Shown: positions 14,601-21,688, numbered from the stretch's first letter. The stretch: 64,000 bases of DNA from CAZWSX01 sp964636985 (GCA_964636985.1 CAZWSX010000001.1:496001-560000), one strand, 5' to 3'. Made by a program: numbers and translations. Notes: a model not told the origin generated them from the letters alone.

Positions 14601-14908
14601 AACTGACGATCCAAAGCAAGAACGACTACGAGTACTTGCTGTTCGAAGACATGAAGGCCGCCGGGTTCGAACCCGTCGAAGTCCGCAGCGGCTACAACGG
14701 CAACGAGATGGGAGCCTACGTCGAATTCCGCGACAATCGCGTCTCGTTCTTCGTAAGGCAACTGGCCCGCGGCAAGCACAGCCTCTCGTACCGCCTGCGA
14801 GCCGAAGCTCCCGGCCAGTTCAGCGCCTTGCCGGCGAAGGGGAACGCCATGTACGCCCCAGAACTGAAAGCCAACTCGGACGAAATCAAGATCCGAGTGG
14901 TCGACTAG
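8690..14908 (+). CDS. Alpha-2-macroglobulin family protein with thioester motif
   Basis: The ATG at 8690 has AGGAGG at 8675-8680 and opens a signal peptide; the frame extends to 8603 without support. The 2072-residue product has a helical TPR-like N-terminal part (about 30-430), macroglobulin domains including DRPVYRPKQKVFFKIWV near 650, a low-complexity Ala/Gly/Met segment (about 1240-1300) where a bait region would lie, an A2M domain starting near WIATLSTNKSGEAEFEVDMP (about 1315), and the thioester motif GCTEQ at 1528-1532 in YPYGCTEQTLNRF. Family members trap proteases: cleavage of the bait exposes a reactive thioester that links to the attacker. It should act outside the cytoplasmic membrane. 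It is longer than the usual bacterial form (about 1,650) because of the N-terminal part. The frequent partner pbpC is not adjacent. An aromatic insert (about 800-845, rich in W and Y) is unusual. Confidence 0.9.
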   Translation: MGRTYVLFSSLAIAVLLAWGILTPMSTPAEDVKVDLARAEKLMQEGNAKDAYAIFKAYVTDPKSPDQQTADALPKAAMCLQQIGEVAQLDELFEKTAAAHPNHWRTKVAIAQQYLSGQSMGYIISGKFERGWHRGQGKIANADARDRVRALQLMVEAMPLADKDDDKPAVGQFYFQLANALLRNRGYGEAWRLQVLSDLTQLPDYDDGYGNYYPWNGAPVDAEGNPVFHRTPKSWDAATTDGERWRWALSAAAENNPAVRGEVERMFAEFCNSQFGVETLRDLGYSHFLGGPDSDDGKENTSGTYELHTLTDDETICKLASGIKRIKLPDEFNYLKMYQRMFEAREGALATVAEVASTQLAQCYENRRQFEKAEEIWGKAIRRFGAGANNFRVDRLQQIAGNWGRFEDGNEQAAGTGAKFNFRFRNAKKVKFEAQKVDIEKLLADIKAYLKSEPERLDWQKVQLDDIGYRLVQEDQAKYLGAVSATWDLELEPRPHHFDRVVTVTTPLQKAGAYMVTAKVDEGNESKAIVWVSDTVIAGKRLDQKNLYYVADAVTGQPIPAANIEMFGWQQEHLGNNRWRTKTSNFSEKTNNDGIMMVGEKDLLPGYQWAAIARAGTGASARLAMIGFRNVWFGRVADQEYNAVKTFFITDRPVYRPKQKVFFKIWVRTAKYDQPDKSDFANATFPVEIHDPEGNTVSSQTIKSDEYGGLAGEYELPADAKLGSYNLSINHQFAPNIHISGGNNFRVEEYKKPEFEVSIDAPTEPVMLGEKITAKIKAKYYFGSPVAKGKVKYKVTRTSYSQDWYPVGRWDWCYGPGYWWFAPDYAWYRGWNNWVGCTKPHPFWIFRGPMLPPEVVAEVEIDIPADGMLEVPIDTLQAKEMHGNTDHEYQITAEVRDESRRVITGQGKVLVARKPFRIFSWLNRGFYQAGDKIEANFKAQTLDNKPVEGTGELQLLKVTYDPKKQPVETPVEKWPLDTNAEGLAEKTIQGVQPGQYRLSYKVKDSAGHEIEGGYLFTIVGKGVDGRDFRFNPIELIPDKREYAAGDKLKMQVNAERADSTVLLFIRPTNGVYLAPKVLRLKGKTVTEEIEVIKKDMPNFFVEALTIANAQVHTDVREVVVPPEKRILNVEVTPSAKEYLPGEKAKVKIRLTDQSGENFLGSLAISVYDKAVEYISGGSNVPDIKDFFWKWRRHHQPDTLSSVGRPTRNMVRPNKAAMAFIGVFGAEVYDAYDAQNMLMEGAGIGGPAGPRAAAPMMKGAMAMSRAAGLTFAADAAPASGLALEDAGGKNATAAGGGAPAPALVDPKVRTNFADTAKWIATLSTNKSGEAEFEVDMPENLSAWKIRVWGMGHGTKVGSGDIEIVTRKNLVLRLQAPRFFVQKDEVVLSANVHNYLAVEKDVTVSLEVPGNVLTPLGETTTKIKIPAGGEQRVDWRVKVADEGEAIVRMKALTDIESDATEVKLPSYVHGMLKTESWAGTVRADQESNKVSIHVPRERRPEQSVLEVRYSPTLAGAMLDALPYLADYPYGCTEQTLNRFLPSVITQKTLRDLDFDLNQIREKRTNLNAQEVGNDVERAKQWKRFDRNPVLDKDELDQIVKEGLKALTEMQLSDGGWGWFSGFHEHSWPHTTAVVVRGLMIARDNDVAVVPGVIENGVEWLKRYQAEQLRLRKNGDQKNPPPGDYKSRIDNIDALVYMVLAEAGAEELQPMTEYLYKDRVEALSVYGKTLFALALEKRGGNDEKLNMLVKNIEQVLVQDAENETAYLKLPEGTFWWYWHGDEIEANAMYLKLLSRRDAKGVTAPRMVKYLLNNRKHATYWKSTRDTALCVEAFAEYLKRSGEQTPEMVVEVWVDGQKKKEVAIDRTNLFSFDNKLVLVGEELTDGPHDVEIRRRGKGNVYFNTYLTNFTLEDDIKHAGLEVKVDREMFKLVPVEKKIDAQGAKGQALKQKVEKFERVKLNNLDEITSGDLVEVELTIQSKNDYEYLLFEDMKAAGFEPVEVRSGYNGNEMGAYVEFRDNRVSFFVRQLARGKHSLSYRLRAEAPGQFSALPAKGNAMYAPELKANSDEIKIRVVD

Positions 14909-14923
14909 AGAGTCCAAAAAGTA

Positions 14924-14945
14924 GCCCGGACTTTCCAGTCCGGGC
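14924..14945. repeat. Dispersed palindrome, GGACT-TTCC-AGTCC family, variant arms
   Basis: GCCCGGACT, loop TTCC, AGTCCGGGC, 15 bases after the alpha-2-macroglobulin stop. It is the same design as the GCACGGACT elements near 15.1 and 25.0 kb, with a compensating arm change. It could also act as a transcription terminator, although no T-run follows. Confidence 0.6.
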
Positions 14946-15060
14946 CAGGTGGGCTTCGCTTTTCAAGTCGACTGTGAACGTAGGTTGACTCCTTATACGC
15001 CCTTTCGTCACCGATGATTCGAGTCAACTTCACAAGAGAGGATTGTTGGAGTTGCTTTTC

Positions 15061-15122
15061 CTTGGGAGCAGCGCGTTCTTAGTTGGTTGCCGCACTTCGC
15101 ACGGACTGGAAAGTCCGTGCTA
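15061..15122 (+). repeat. 62-base dispersed repeat ending in a hairpin, copy 1
   Basis: By eye it matches the reverse complement of 25019-25080 at 57 of 62 positions. It ends in the palindrome GCACGGACT-GGAA-AGTCCGTGC (15099-15120). It lies between two convergent genes. Confidence 0.7.
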
Positions 15123-15131
15123 CTTTGGGAC

Positions 15132-15887
15132 CTAGAACCCAATATCCTCGACATCGCCCGTCAGTTCATTCAACCGGCGTTTGATGATCTGTTCAGACTG
15201 AGCCTGGCGGGCCTCGACGGCCTCTTTCACTCGCTTGAGTTCTTCCTCCAACCGCGTCAGCCGCAATTGCCGCTGCTTCTGGCGGACGTCGAAGTGCTTC
15301 TTCACCACCTCGGCAAGTTTGTCGCGGGCTTCCTTTTGAGCAGTCTTGTCGGTTTGCTGACGGATTTGCTCCGCCATCTTGTTGCATTCCCGCTCGAGTT
15401 GTTGGTCCTGCTCGACGAGGGTGAACATCTCCGGATCTTGCCGGCGCATCCGGTCCATTTCTTCCGGCGGCGGTCCCATCGGCCGGAACCGCGGTCCGCG
15501 TGGTTGACCAGGGCGTCCTCCTTCGTCGATGCCGAAATTATTCTGAGGCCCGCCTTGGGGACGCCGAGCACGCGGCTCAGGACCAGGGCCGTAGCCTTCG
15601 CGACCGTCGCCATACGGATCGTTCTCAGGGCCATCGAAGTCGTTGCGCGGAGGCCGCTTGGGCTCATCGCGTGGTCGCGGTGGCGCGTCCCCACGACGGT
15701 CACGGGTTTCTGCGGGACGTCTGTCGCCTGGAGGAGCATCCGCGGGACGGGTGTCTGCCGGACGAGGTTCCTCCTTGGGCTCTTCGCGAGGGGTTTGCGC
15801 CATCGCACTGCCGCAAATTGCAGCGACTGCCGCCGTGCTCAGCAAGGCGCTTCGTCCCAGCCATTTCAAATTGAACCATCGCATCAT
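15132..15887 (-). CDS. Secreted Arg/Pro/Asp-rich protein with C-terminal coiled coil
   Basis: Start ATG at 15887 (an adjacent ATG at 15884 is possible), with AAAAGGA just upstream and a clear signal peptide ending SAMA before QTPREEP. The mature part has a disordered, repetitive segment (RPADTRPADAPPGDRR and similar, about residues 38-145) and then a charged helical region (about 155-250) from PPPEEMDRMRRQDPEM onward, predicted to form a coiled coil. It is the third gene of a sigma factor / anti-sigma operon, 25 bases after the second. Small secreted helical proteins in such operons are sometimes stress sensors of the CpxP/ZraP type. That role is inference; no metal ligands stand out. Confidence 0.7.
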   Translation of the reverse strand: MMRWFNLKWLGRSALLSTAAVAAICGSAMAQTPREEPKEEPRPADTRPADAPPGDRRPAETRDRRGDAPPRPRDEPKRPPRNDFDGPENDPYGDGREGYGPGPEPRARRPQGGPQNNFGIDEGGRPGQPRGPRFRPMGPPPEEMDRMRRQDPEMFTLVEQDQQLERECNKMAEQIRQQTDKTAQKEARDKLAEVVKKHFDVRQKQRQLRLTRLEEELKRVKEAVEARQAQSEQIIKRRLNELTGDVEDIGF

Positions 15888-15912
15888 CGTTTCCTTTTGT
15901 GAGAGGATCAAA

Positions 15913-16533
15913 TCAAAGGGGGACCAGCCCCATATCGTGAAGCAAGGCTTCGATGTCCGCTTCGGCGTTGTCAATGCGCTCATCGACGGGACGCACATCG
16001 GCGACGAATTCAGGCGCGTGCTGGACGAGTTCCAATTCATGGGTCGAACGATCGAGCTTCTCGTCGATCCTGGCATAGCCATGCCACTGAGCCAGTTCGC
16101 CCGCTTCGACCTTTTTGCCTCGCTCGCCCGAAATGTTTTCGAACCACGTCAGCCCCGCAACCACCGCGATTGAAGCCACGGCGGCATACGACCAAGGATT
16201 GGCCCAGAAGCGCCGGCGGCGCGCCATAGCTGGCAACTCGACCGTCGTTGGTTTGGTTGGAGTTGGAGTATCTTCGTCGAAGGAAAGCGTTTCGACTTTG
16301 GGTAATCGTCCCAGCACCGATTGAACAATCGCCGCGCTATCGATCGGCTGTGCCAGCGCGCTCATCGCCTTGGCAAAACCGGCGTACGTCTCTTGCAGGG
16401 ATGGCTCGTCGCCGCTGGCCACGTCGATGCGCTTGGCTGCCGCGCCGTTTTTTGTGGCGGCACGCAAGGTGGCCAGCAATTGCTCGTCGCTTGGCGATAA
16501 GTGGTTCGGCGATAAATGGTTCGGATCGTTCAT
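15913..16533 (-). CDS. Probable anti-sigma factor, single transmembrane helix
   Basis: This 206-residue protein begins inside the stop codon of the ECF sigma gene (ATGA, 16530-16533), the usual arrangement for a sigma factor and its membrane-bound inhibitor. A cytoplasmic part of about 110 residues contains helical segments and a short tandem HLSPN/HLSPS repeat at the N-terminus. One transmembrane helix spans about 113-131 after an RRRR stretch, and about 75 residues lie outside. The zinc-binding HxxxCxxC motif of ZAS-type anti-sigma factors is absent. Assignment rests on gene position and topology, not on a recognised domain. Confidence 0.6.
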   Translation of the reverse strand: MNDPNHLSPNHLSPSDEQLLATLRAATKNGAAAKRIDVASGDEPSLQETYAGFAKAMSALAQPIDSAAIVQSVLGRLPKVETLSFDEDTPTPTKPTTVELPAMARRRRFWANPWSYAAVASIAVVAGLTWFENISGERGKKVEAGELAQWHGYARIDEKLDRSTHELELVQHAPEFVADVRPVDERIDNAEADIEALLHDMGLVPL

Positions 16534-17099
16534 GATGTGCGCTCCCGAGACGTTTGCGCCGCGAGAAGGGTGCGGAGTCGGTCTAGGCCGCGGTGGGCCT
16601 GCGATAAAACGGTTCCAAGGGGGACTTCCAAGTGCGCGGCAATCTCGGCGAACTCCAGTTCGCCAAAGAACCGCAGCAGCAACACGCGCCGCTGCGATTC
16701 GCTCAAGGCATCAAGCCACCGCAGGGCCTCGGCCCGTTCTTCGGAGGCGATCACGCGGGCCAAAGGCCCTGCGGTCTCGTCGGCTCGATCGATCGTTTGC
16801 GATTCCTCCGCGTCGCCGCCTTGGTAGTCGGTCGCGGAAACCAACGCGTTGCGCCCGACCTTTCGCCAATGGTCGGCCACCGTTCGATCGGCTAGCCGAA
16901 ACAGCCACCCGCGTTCGTTGTTCTGTTCCTGGTAGCGGCCGATCGCCTGCCATGCGCGGCGAAACGTTTCCTGCAACAAGTCGTCGGCGACATCGTTGCG
17001 ACGCACCAGCGCGAACAAATGGGCTCGCAAGGGCACCCCGTACCGGGCGACCCAGCTTTCCAACCGGAGCCGGTTTTGTTGCTGGCTGTCAGGACTCAT
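16530..17099 (-). CDS. ECF-type RNA polymerase sigma factor
   Basis: The product has sigma-70 region 2 (DVADDLLQETFRRAWQAI and RGWLFRLADRTVADHWRK) and region 4 (LDALSESQRRVLLLRFFGE and EIAAHLEVPLGTVLSQAHRG, the helix-turn-helix), joined by a short acidic linker. Length (189 residues) is typical of ECF sigma factors. ATG 17099 is preferred to the GTG at 17114, which adds only five residues. It overlaps the probable anti-sigma gene by four bases, so both should be made together. It would direct RNA polymerase to a stress regulon, possibly including this operon, but no matching autoregulatory promoter could be identified upstream. Confidence 0.88.
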   Translation of the reverse strand: MSPDSQQQNRLRLESWVARYGVPLRAHLFALVRRNDVADDLLQETFRRAWQAIGRYQEQNNERGWLFRLADRTVADHWRKVGRNALVSATDYQGGDAEESQTIDRADETAGPLARVIASEERAEALRWLDALSESQRRVLLLRFFGELEFAEIAAHLEVPLGTVLSQAHRGLDRLRTLLAAQTSRERTS

Positions 17100-17405
17100 G
17101 TTCTCACGTAACACTCATCGTTAGCTTGGGGCTATTTATTGCGTCGCTCGAAACGTTTGCGCGAAATTCGCAGGAAGGCCGAAAAATCAGCCCTTAAACC
17201 GCGGCCTACCCCGCTCCCACCTATCGGGATATCTTGACCGGTCGCACACGTTCTCTGCAATTCTGATTGGAAGGCCATCGTCATCCCAGCCAAACCGATC
17301 AAGCCGATTCGATACGACTACGAAGGAGTCTTTCTTCCTAACACCGGACTCGATCGGAACGCTCTCAAGCAATTCGCCCCTAAGCTCGAAGCCGCACGTG
17401 CGGAA

Positions 17406-18710
17406 GTGTTGGCGGACGCGGAACTTTGGTCCAGCGGTGGGGCGATTCCACCGGAAAAACAGCCGCTCGACGCTGGTTTTCACACGCTCCCCGAGCGGAT
17501 GCTCGCCGCCTACAAAAAAGACGGGGCCACCAGCGAACTAGGGCGCATCTTGGGCGTGGCCGCGCGGCTGCGCGACCGGGTTGATCGCATCGTCGTCTTG
17601 GGAATCGGCGGCAGCTACATGAGCGCCAAGGCCCTGATGGATGGCTGTTGCGAGCCCTATTTCAATGAACTGTCGCGCAGCCAACGCGGCAGTCGCCCGC
17701 GGATGTACTTCGAAGGGAACAACCTCGACAACGATGCCTCGGCAGGGCTACTGTCGTTGCTCGACAGCGGCCGACCCGCCACGAGTGTCGACGATCGTTG
17801 GGCCCTCGTCGTCATCAGCAAAAGTAGCGGCACCCTCGAAACGGCTGTCGCCTTCCGACACTTCCTGGAAGCGCTGAAGACCTCCACCGGTGCTTCGGGT
17901 ACTGACCTCGGCAAATGGATCATTCCCATCACGGGCAACAGTGGCAAACTGTTTAACTTGTCGAAGGCATTAGGGTGCCCCGAAATCTTCTCAGTTCCCG
18001 AAGGAGTCGGCGGGCGCTTCAGCGTCTTCTCCGCCGTGGGACTGCTGCCGGCTGCTCTGCTCGGAATCGACATCGTCCGGCTGCTCGAAGCGGCTGCGGC
18101 CATGAATAGGCACTTCGCCACCGCGCCCGTCGGACAAAACGCCGTGCTCGATTATGCCGGCATCTGCCATTTGATGGAGATAGAGCGCGGGGCGAGCATC
18201 CGCGTCCTGCAAGTCTGGTCGAAATCGCTCGAATCGACCGGCCTCTGGTACGACCAACTGCTGGCCGAAAGCCTTGGCAAGGCCGAGCGTGGCGCGACAC
18301 CTCTCACGGCGGTTAACACCCGCGACCTGCACAGCCGCGCGCAGCAGCACCAGGAAGGACGCCGCGATAAGTTGTTTACCAACCTGATCGTCGACAGTTG
18401 GCGCCATGATCCGCTTAAGATCGGCCATAGCGAGCTCAACCAGGACTCGCTCAACGATTTGGCGGGAAAGACGATGCCCGAGCTGATGTCGGCTGCCATC
18501 GCGGGCACGAACGAAGCCTATCATGAAGATGGCCGCTGCACCGCCGATATCCGCTTGCCGAAGGTCGACGAGGCGGCACTGGGACAACTGTTCCAAATGC
18601 TGATGCTCGCGACAGTCGTCGAAGGACGCCTCACAGGCGTCAATCCCTACGGCCAGCCTGGCGTTGAAAAGTACAAGCAAAACATAAACCGGATTTTGGA
18701 GCGGAAGTAG
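17406..18710 (+). CDS. pgi: Glucose-6-phosphate isomerase
   Basis: It interconverts glucose 6-phosphate and fructose 6-phosphate in glycolysis and gluconeogenesis. Family motifs are plain: GIGGSYMSAKALMD (sugar-phosphate site), SKSSGTLETAVAFR, GVGGRFSVFSAVGLLPAALL and the catalytic region NTRDLHSRAQQHQEG. The start is a problem. GTG 17406 is the first ordinary start codon in the frame, but the frame is open back to 17238 and encodes a convincing N-terminus (KPIKPIRYDYEGVFLP, then LDRNALKQFAPKLEAARAEV). No ATG, GTG, TTG or CTG occurs in that stretch, so translation may begin at a rare ATC or ATT codon between 17277 and 17307; GGAAGG at 17269-17274 is suitably placed for ATC 17283. The coordinate given is the conservative one. 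Confidence 0.9.
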   Translation: MLADAELWSSGGAIPPEKQPLDAGFHTLPERMLAAYKKDGATSELGRILGVAARLRDRVDRIVVLGIGGSYMSAKALMDGCCEPYFNELSRSQRGSRPRMYFEGNNLDNDASAGLLSLLDSGRPATSVDDRWALVVISKSSGTLETAVAFRHFLEALKTSTGASGTDLGKWIIPITGNSGKLFNLSKALGCPEIFSVPEGVGGRFSVFSAVGLLPAALLGIDIVRLLEAAAAMNRHFATAPVGQNAVLDYAGICHLMEIERGASIRVLQVWSKSLESTGLWYDQLLAESLGKAERGATPLTAVNTRDLHSRAQQHQEGRRDKLFTNLIVDSWRHDPLKIGHSELNQDSLNDLAGKTMPELMSAAIAGTNEAYHEDGRCTADIRLPKVDEAALGQLFQMLMLATVVEGRLTGVNPYGQPGVEKYKQNINRILERK

Positions 18711-18736
18711 CTTGTTGGCACTGGTCTCTCCCGTAG

Positions 18737-18756
18737 CTGCGTTCGCCAGAACGCAG
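18737..18756. repeat. Short palindrome CTGCGTTC-GCCA-GAACGCAG
   Basis: Perfect 8-base arms 27 bases after the pgi stop. A related element with the TGGC loop in the other orientation lies at 20551-20566. Possible terminator or member of a dispersed palindrome family. Confidence 0.5.
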
Positions 18757-18854
18757 AAAGTTGACGCGAGGTTTGCAAGAATAGTTGGATCGCCTCAGCC
18801 ACCGTGTCCCTTCCCGCACTCTTGGCGAGTGCGGCTACATTTGAGATGTTCCTG

Positions 18855-18896
18855 AAGTTCACACTGGCGTCTGTTGGACGCCAGTGCCACCCAGAC
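18855..18896 (-). repeat. 42-base dispersed repeat with 10-base hairpin arms, copy 1
   Basis: Contains CACTGGCGTC-TGTTG-GACGCCAGTG (18862-18886). Its reverse complement matches 26347-26388 at 39 of 42 positions by eye. It lies just upstream of the UPF0173 gene. Confidence 0.7.
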
Positions 18897-18921
18897 ACTT
18901 AACAAGGTTGGGAGAAACACA

Positions 18922-19605
18922 ATGGTCGACGTCACCTGGTTAGGACACGCCAGCTGGTTACTCCAGCACGATACGACGCGCGTGTTGGTCGACCCGTTTC
19001 TCGACAACAACCCCGCCAGTCCGGTGAAGGCGGCTGACGTTTCGGCCGACTATGTCCTCGTGACCCACGGTCACGGCGACCACATGGAAGATGCCGCGGT
19101 GATTGCCAATCGCTGCAATGCCACGCTGATTTCGAATTACGAAATCACAACCTGGTTTTCCAACAAACACCAAGTCAAGAAAACCATCGGGATGAACCTG
19201 GGCGGCTCGGTAAAGCTCTCGTTCGGCACGGTCAAACTGACGATTGCCTTCCACTCGTCGACGCTGCCCGACGGGAGTTCAGGCGGCAATCCAGGCGGGT
19301 TCCTGATTCGCATCGGTGACCGCAATATCTACATCGCCGGCGATACGGCTCTCTTTGGCGATATGGAACGCATCGGCCGCGTCGGTCTCGATTTAGCCGT
19401 TGTTCCCATTGGCGACCTGTTTACGATGGGAATCGACGATTCGATCGAGGCCATCAATTTATTGAAAGCAGGGCGGGTCGCTCCTTCGCACTACAATACA
19501 TGGCCCCCGATTGCGCAGGATGCGGTGGCCTGGTCGGAGCGCGTTGCCGACGAGACCTCGGCTACGCCGATCGTCCCGATCGCAGGGCAGCCATTCCAGG
19601 TATAG
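18922..19605 (+). CDS. UPF0173-family metal-dependent hydrolase (metallo-beta-lactamase fold)
   Basis: Start ATG 18922 is preceded by GGGAG; 16 further upstream codons are open but read through a repeat. The 227-residue protein begins MVDVTWLGHASWLL, has VLVDPFLDNNP and the metal-binding motif THGHGDH (His49, His51, Asp53, His54), later GDTALFGDM (bridging Asp) and APSHYNTWPPI near the end (metal-binding His). Length and motif spacing match the UPF0173 family of predicted cytoplasmic hydrolases. The physiological substrate is not known for the family. Confidence 0.9.
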   Translation: MVDVTWLGHASWLLQHDTTRVLVDPFLDNNPASPVKAADVSADYVLVTHGHGDHMEDAAVIANRCNATLISNYEITTWFSNKHQVKKTIGMNLGGSVKLSFGTVKLTIAFHSSTLPDGSSGGNPGGFLIRIGDRNIYIAGDTALFGDMERIGRVGLDLAVVPIGDLFTMGIDDSIEAINLLKAGRVAPSHYNTWPPIAQDAVAWSERVADETSATPIVPIAGQPFQV

Positions 19606-19644
19606 ACGTTTGAACTTTAGTGGAACTCGTTTCGTAATCGCCAC

Positions 19645-20481
19645 ATGATCACACGATCCTTAGTCACGACGCTGATGTTGGTTCTGGCCGCCACCGCATC
19701 GGCTGCGGAGCCCCTCGCTTGGAAGTTTGTCAAAGGAAAATCGTGGCAAACCCAAGCCGAGCGGACGGTGACCACGGTTTCGACGCATCCCGGGTCCGAG
19801 TCGAAAGTCACGTCCACCACGAACATCGTCAGCCAGATCGTGGTGAACGCCGTCGAAGAAAATGTCGCCACCGTCACGGAAACGGTGTCCGCAATTCGCC
19901 AGACCGTTGAGATCGATAACAAAGAGAAGGTAGGCGGCAAGAACAACGACCGCTTGGAAAAGTTCGAATACGACTCGTCCGCCCCCACCAAGGCATCCAC
20001 GCCGGCCGCCAAAACCTTGAAGACAAAGCTGGACCCGCTCGTCGGAAAGTCGGAAAGTTACCAGGTCGACCTTCGCGGGCAACGGATCGAACTCCCCAGC
20101 GCCCCTTTCGGCGAGCGCCCCAATACTCTTGGAGGCGTTGTGCTACCCCAGGCCGATGCAGCCGAAGACGCGACATGGGCCAGCCCCGCCATCACCATCC
20201 AATCGCCTGTCATGGCCAAACTCGACATCGCGTGGAAGCGAGAATCGGCCGCTGGCGACGTCGTCAAATTGGTTGGGACTGGGACGCTCTCATCGAGTCA
20301 AGCTACGCCGCCATGGAAAGAAGCGAGCTATGCCGCGACAGCGGACTTCGACAAATCGGCTGGCGCGCTTGTTTCCTCCGAAACGACGTTCATCGTTTCG
20401 ATGCAAAAGGTCGTCCGCGAAAAGAACATCGACGCGACGACCACCACCAAGACCACGACAACGTGGAAGCAACTCCCGTAG
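19645..20481 (+). CDS. Exported protein of unknown function, DUF6263-like
   Basis: The 278-residue product has a typical signal peptide (MITRSLVTTLMLVLAATASA, then AEPLAWKF). The mature part is rich in Thr, Val and Lys, with alternating patterns that suggest a beta-structure, and ends in a Thr-rich tail (IDATTTTKTTTTWKQLP). The segment LAWKFVKGKSWQTQAERTV followed by a later VKLVGTGTL resembles DUF6263-type exported proteins, recognised from memory only. No catalytic motif is visible. It lies 39 bases after the UPF0173 gene on the same strand. Confidence 0.6.
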   Translation: MITRSLVTTLMLVLAATASAAEPLAWKFVKGKSWQTQAERTVTTVSTHPGSESKVTSTTNIVSQIVVNAVEENVATVTETVSAIRQTVEIDNKEKVGGKNNDRLEKFEYDSSAPTKASTPAAKTLKTKLDPLVGKSESYQVDLRGQRIELPSAPFGERPNTLGGVVLPQADAAEDATWASPAITIQSPVMAKLDIAWKRESAAGDVVKLVGTGTLSSSQATPPWKEASYAATADFDKSAGALVSSETTFIVSMQKVVREKNIDATTTTKTTTTWKQLP

Positions 20482-20550
20482 CCGCACTCGCGGAGAGTGT
20501 GGTGGCCCCGCAAGTGGACTCCGCTACTGCAAGATCAAGTCAACCTAACC

Positions 20551-20566
20551 GCGTTCTGGCGAACGC
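20551..20566. repeat. Short palindrome GCGTTC-TGGC-GAACGC
   Basis: Same arm sequence as the element at 18737-18756, in opposite orientation. It lies between two convergent genes, where a bidirectional terminator would be useful. Confidence 0.45.
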
Positions 20567-20648
20567 AGCTACCACCAAGAGTGCCACTCGCTCGCCACTC
20601 TCCTGCTCTTCTCCGGTCCCTCCGGTTCTCCGCGGTGAATTCCTACCC

Positions 20649-21014
20649 CTAGCTAAGCGGCTGTGGTGGCTGCTTAGGCGGAACGTACACCTGCACGTCG
20701 TCTCCCTGCACGCGGACCTGGAAGGCGTCGATCTTGATCCGCGGATTGTCGCACCACTTGCCGTCGTAAATGCAGAACCGCCAGGCGTGCCAAGGGCAGG
20801 CGACGACACCTTTCTCGACGTAACCTCCCGCCAGCGACGCGCCCATGTGCGGGCAAAAATCGTCGATCGCGTGGAACTTGTCCCCTTCCTTGAAGACGGC
20901 AACCATTCGGCCGTTGACCGAATACGCCATCCCGCCGTTGTCGGGAATATCGGTGACTTTGCAGACAGTGACGAAATCGACGGGCTCGGCAGTGCTCATT
21001 TCGACAGTGCTCAT
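20649..21014 (-). CDS. Rieske [2Fe-2S] ferredoxin-like protein
   Basis: The Rieske cluster ligands are present as CPHMG (Cys54, His56) and CPWHAW (Cys73, His76), 16 residues apart as usual. Size (121 residues from ATG 21014) fits small soluble Rieske proteins of the NirD or dioxygenase-ferredoxin type, which pass electrons to an oxygenase or reductase in the cytoplasm. No oxygenase or reductase gene is nearby, so the partner is unknown. The frame is open to 21167 but the conserved part starts at DFVTVCKVTDIP; MSTVEMSTAEP is the most natural N-terminus. ATG 20999 is an alternative. Confidence 0.88.
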   Translation of the reverse strand: MSTVEMSTAEPVDFVTVCKVTDIPDNGGMAYSVNGRMVAVFKEGDKFHAIDDFCPHMGASLAGGYVEKGVVACPWHAWRFCIYDGKWCDNPRIKIDAFQVRVQGDDVQVYVPPKQPPQPLS

Positions 21015-21156
21015 GGACGAGCAGTGCTCAGGGATGAATGGAAAATGGATGATTGGAAAAGGGGCGATTCGGCAGGTCCAACGCACTCCGTAGTCGTTGG
21101 CCCGTTGTATCTTATCGCAATCGCCTCTTTTGTGGTTTCCCCTTTGATGGCTTGCC

Positions 21157-21504
21157 ATGACACCCACGCCCGACTCAATGACTTCCCAGTCGCCTAAACC
21201 CGATGTTTCCCTGGCGGAGCTTCAATCGCTGATCCGCCACATGTATTTCGAGAAGGACAGTGCGCGGGGCATTGGCGGGACCTTCCTTTGGTTCATGGAA
21301 GAGGTGGGCGAACTGGCTACGGCTCTACGAAGCGGCGACCAGCAGGAACGGGAAGGAGAATTCGCCGACGTTTTGGCTTGGCTCGCCACCCTGGCGAATC
21401 TGGCGAACATTGACTTGGCCGCTGCCGTACAACGCAAATATGGTGGAGGTTGCCCCGGCTGCGGCCGACTGGTCTGTACCTGCCCCGCCCAAGAAAAGCC
21501 GTAA
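21157..21504 (+). CDS. MazG-like nucleotide pyrophosphohydrolase with C-terminal Cys knuckle
   Basis: Residues 18-95 form a MazG-type all-alpha domain with the metal-binding pattern EEVGE (48-52) and EFAD (68-71). Proteins of this fold hydrolyse nucleoside triphosphates to monophosphates, often as house-cleaning enzymes. After the domain comes a short tail with four cysteines (GGGCPGCGRLVCTC, Cys99, 102, 107, 109), which looks like a zinc knuckle. A second in-frame ATG at 21178 is a possible start. The gene is transcribed divergently from the Rieske gene. Confidence 0.85.
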   Translation: MTPTPDSMTSQSPKPDVSLAELQSLIRHMYFEKDSARGIGGTFLWFMEEVGELATALRSGDQQEREGEFADVLAWLATLANLANIDLAAAVQRKYGGGCPGCGRLVCTCPAQEKP

Positions 21505-21688
21505 GAGTGCAAAAAGCCGGAAATATCCGCCTCAGGCCGGCTTTGGAATCATAAAGTCTCTGTGAACAGCCGTTTTCAATCGCCTGCCTACCGATTAGCT
21601 TTGAGAGTTTCGACCGCATCGCCAGGAGCCGTCTGGTCGGCTCCGAATTCCCGTCGTGTCACCATGCGTCGAAAACAAAGGATCGCGC

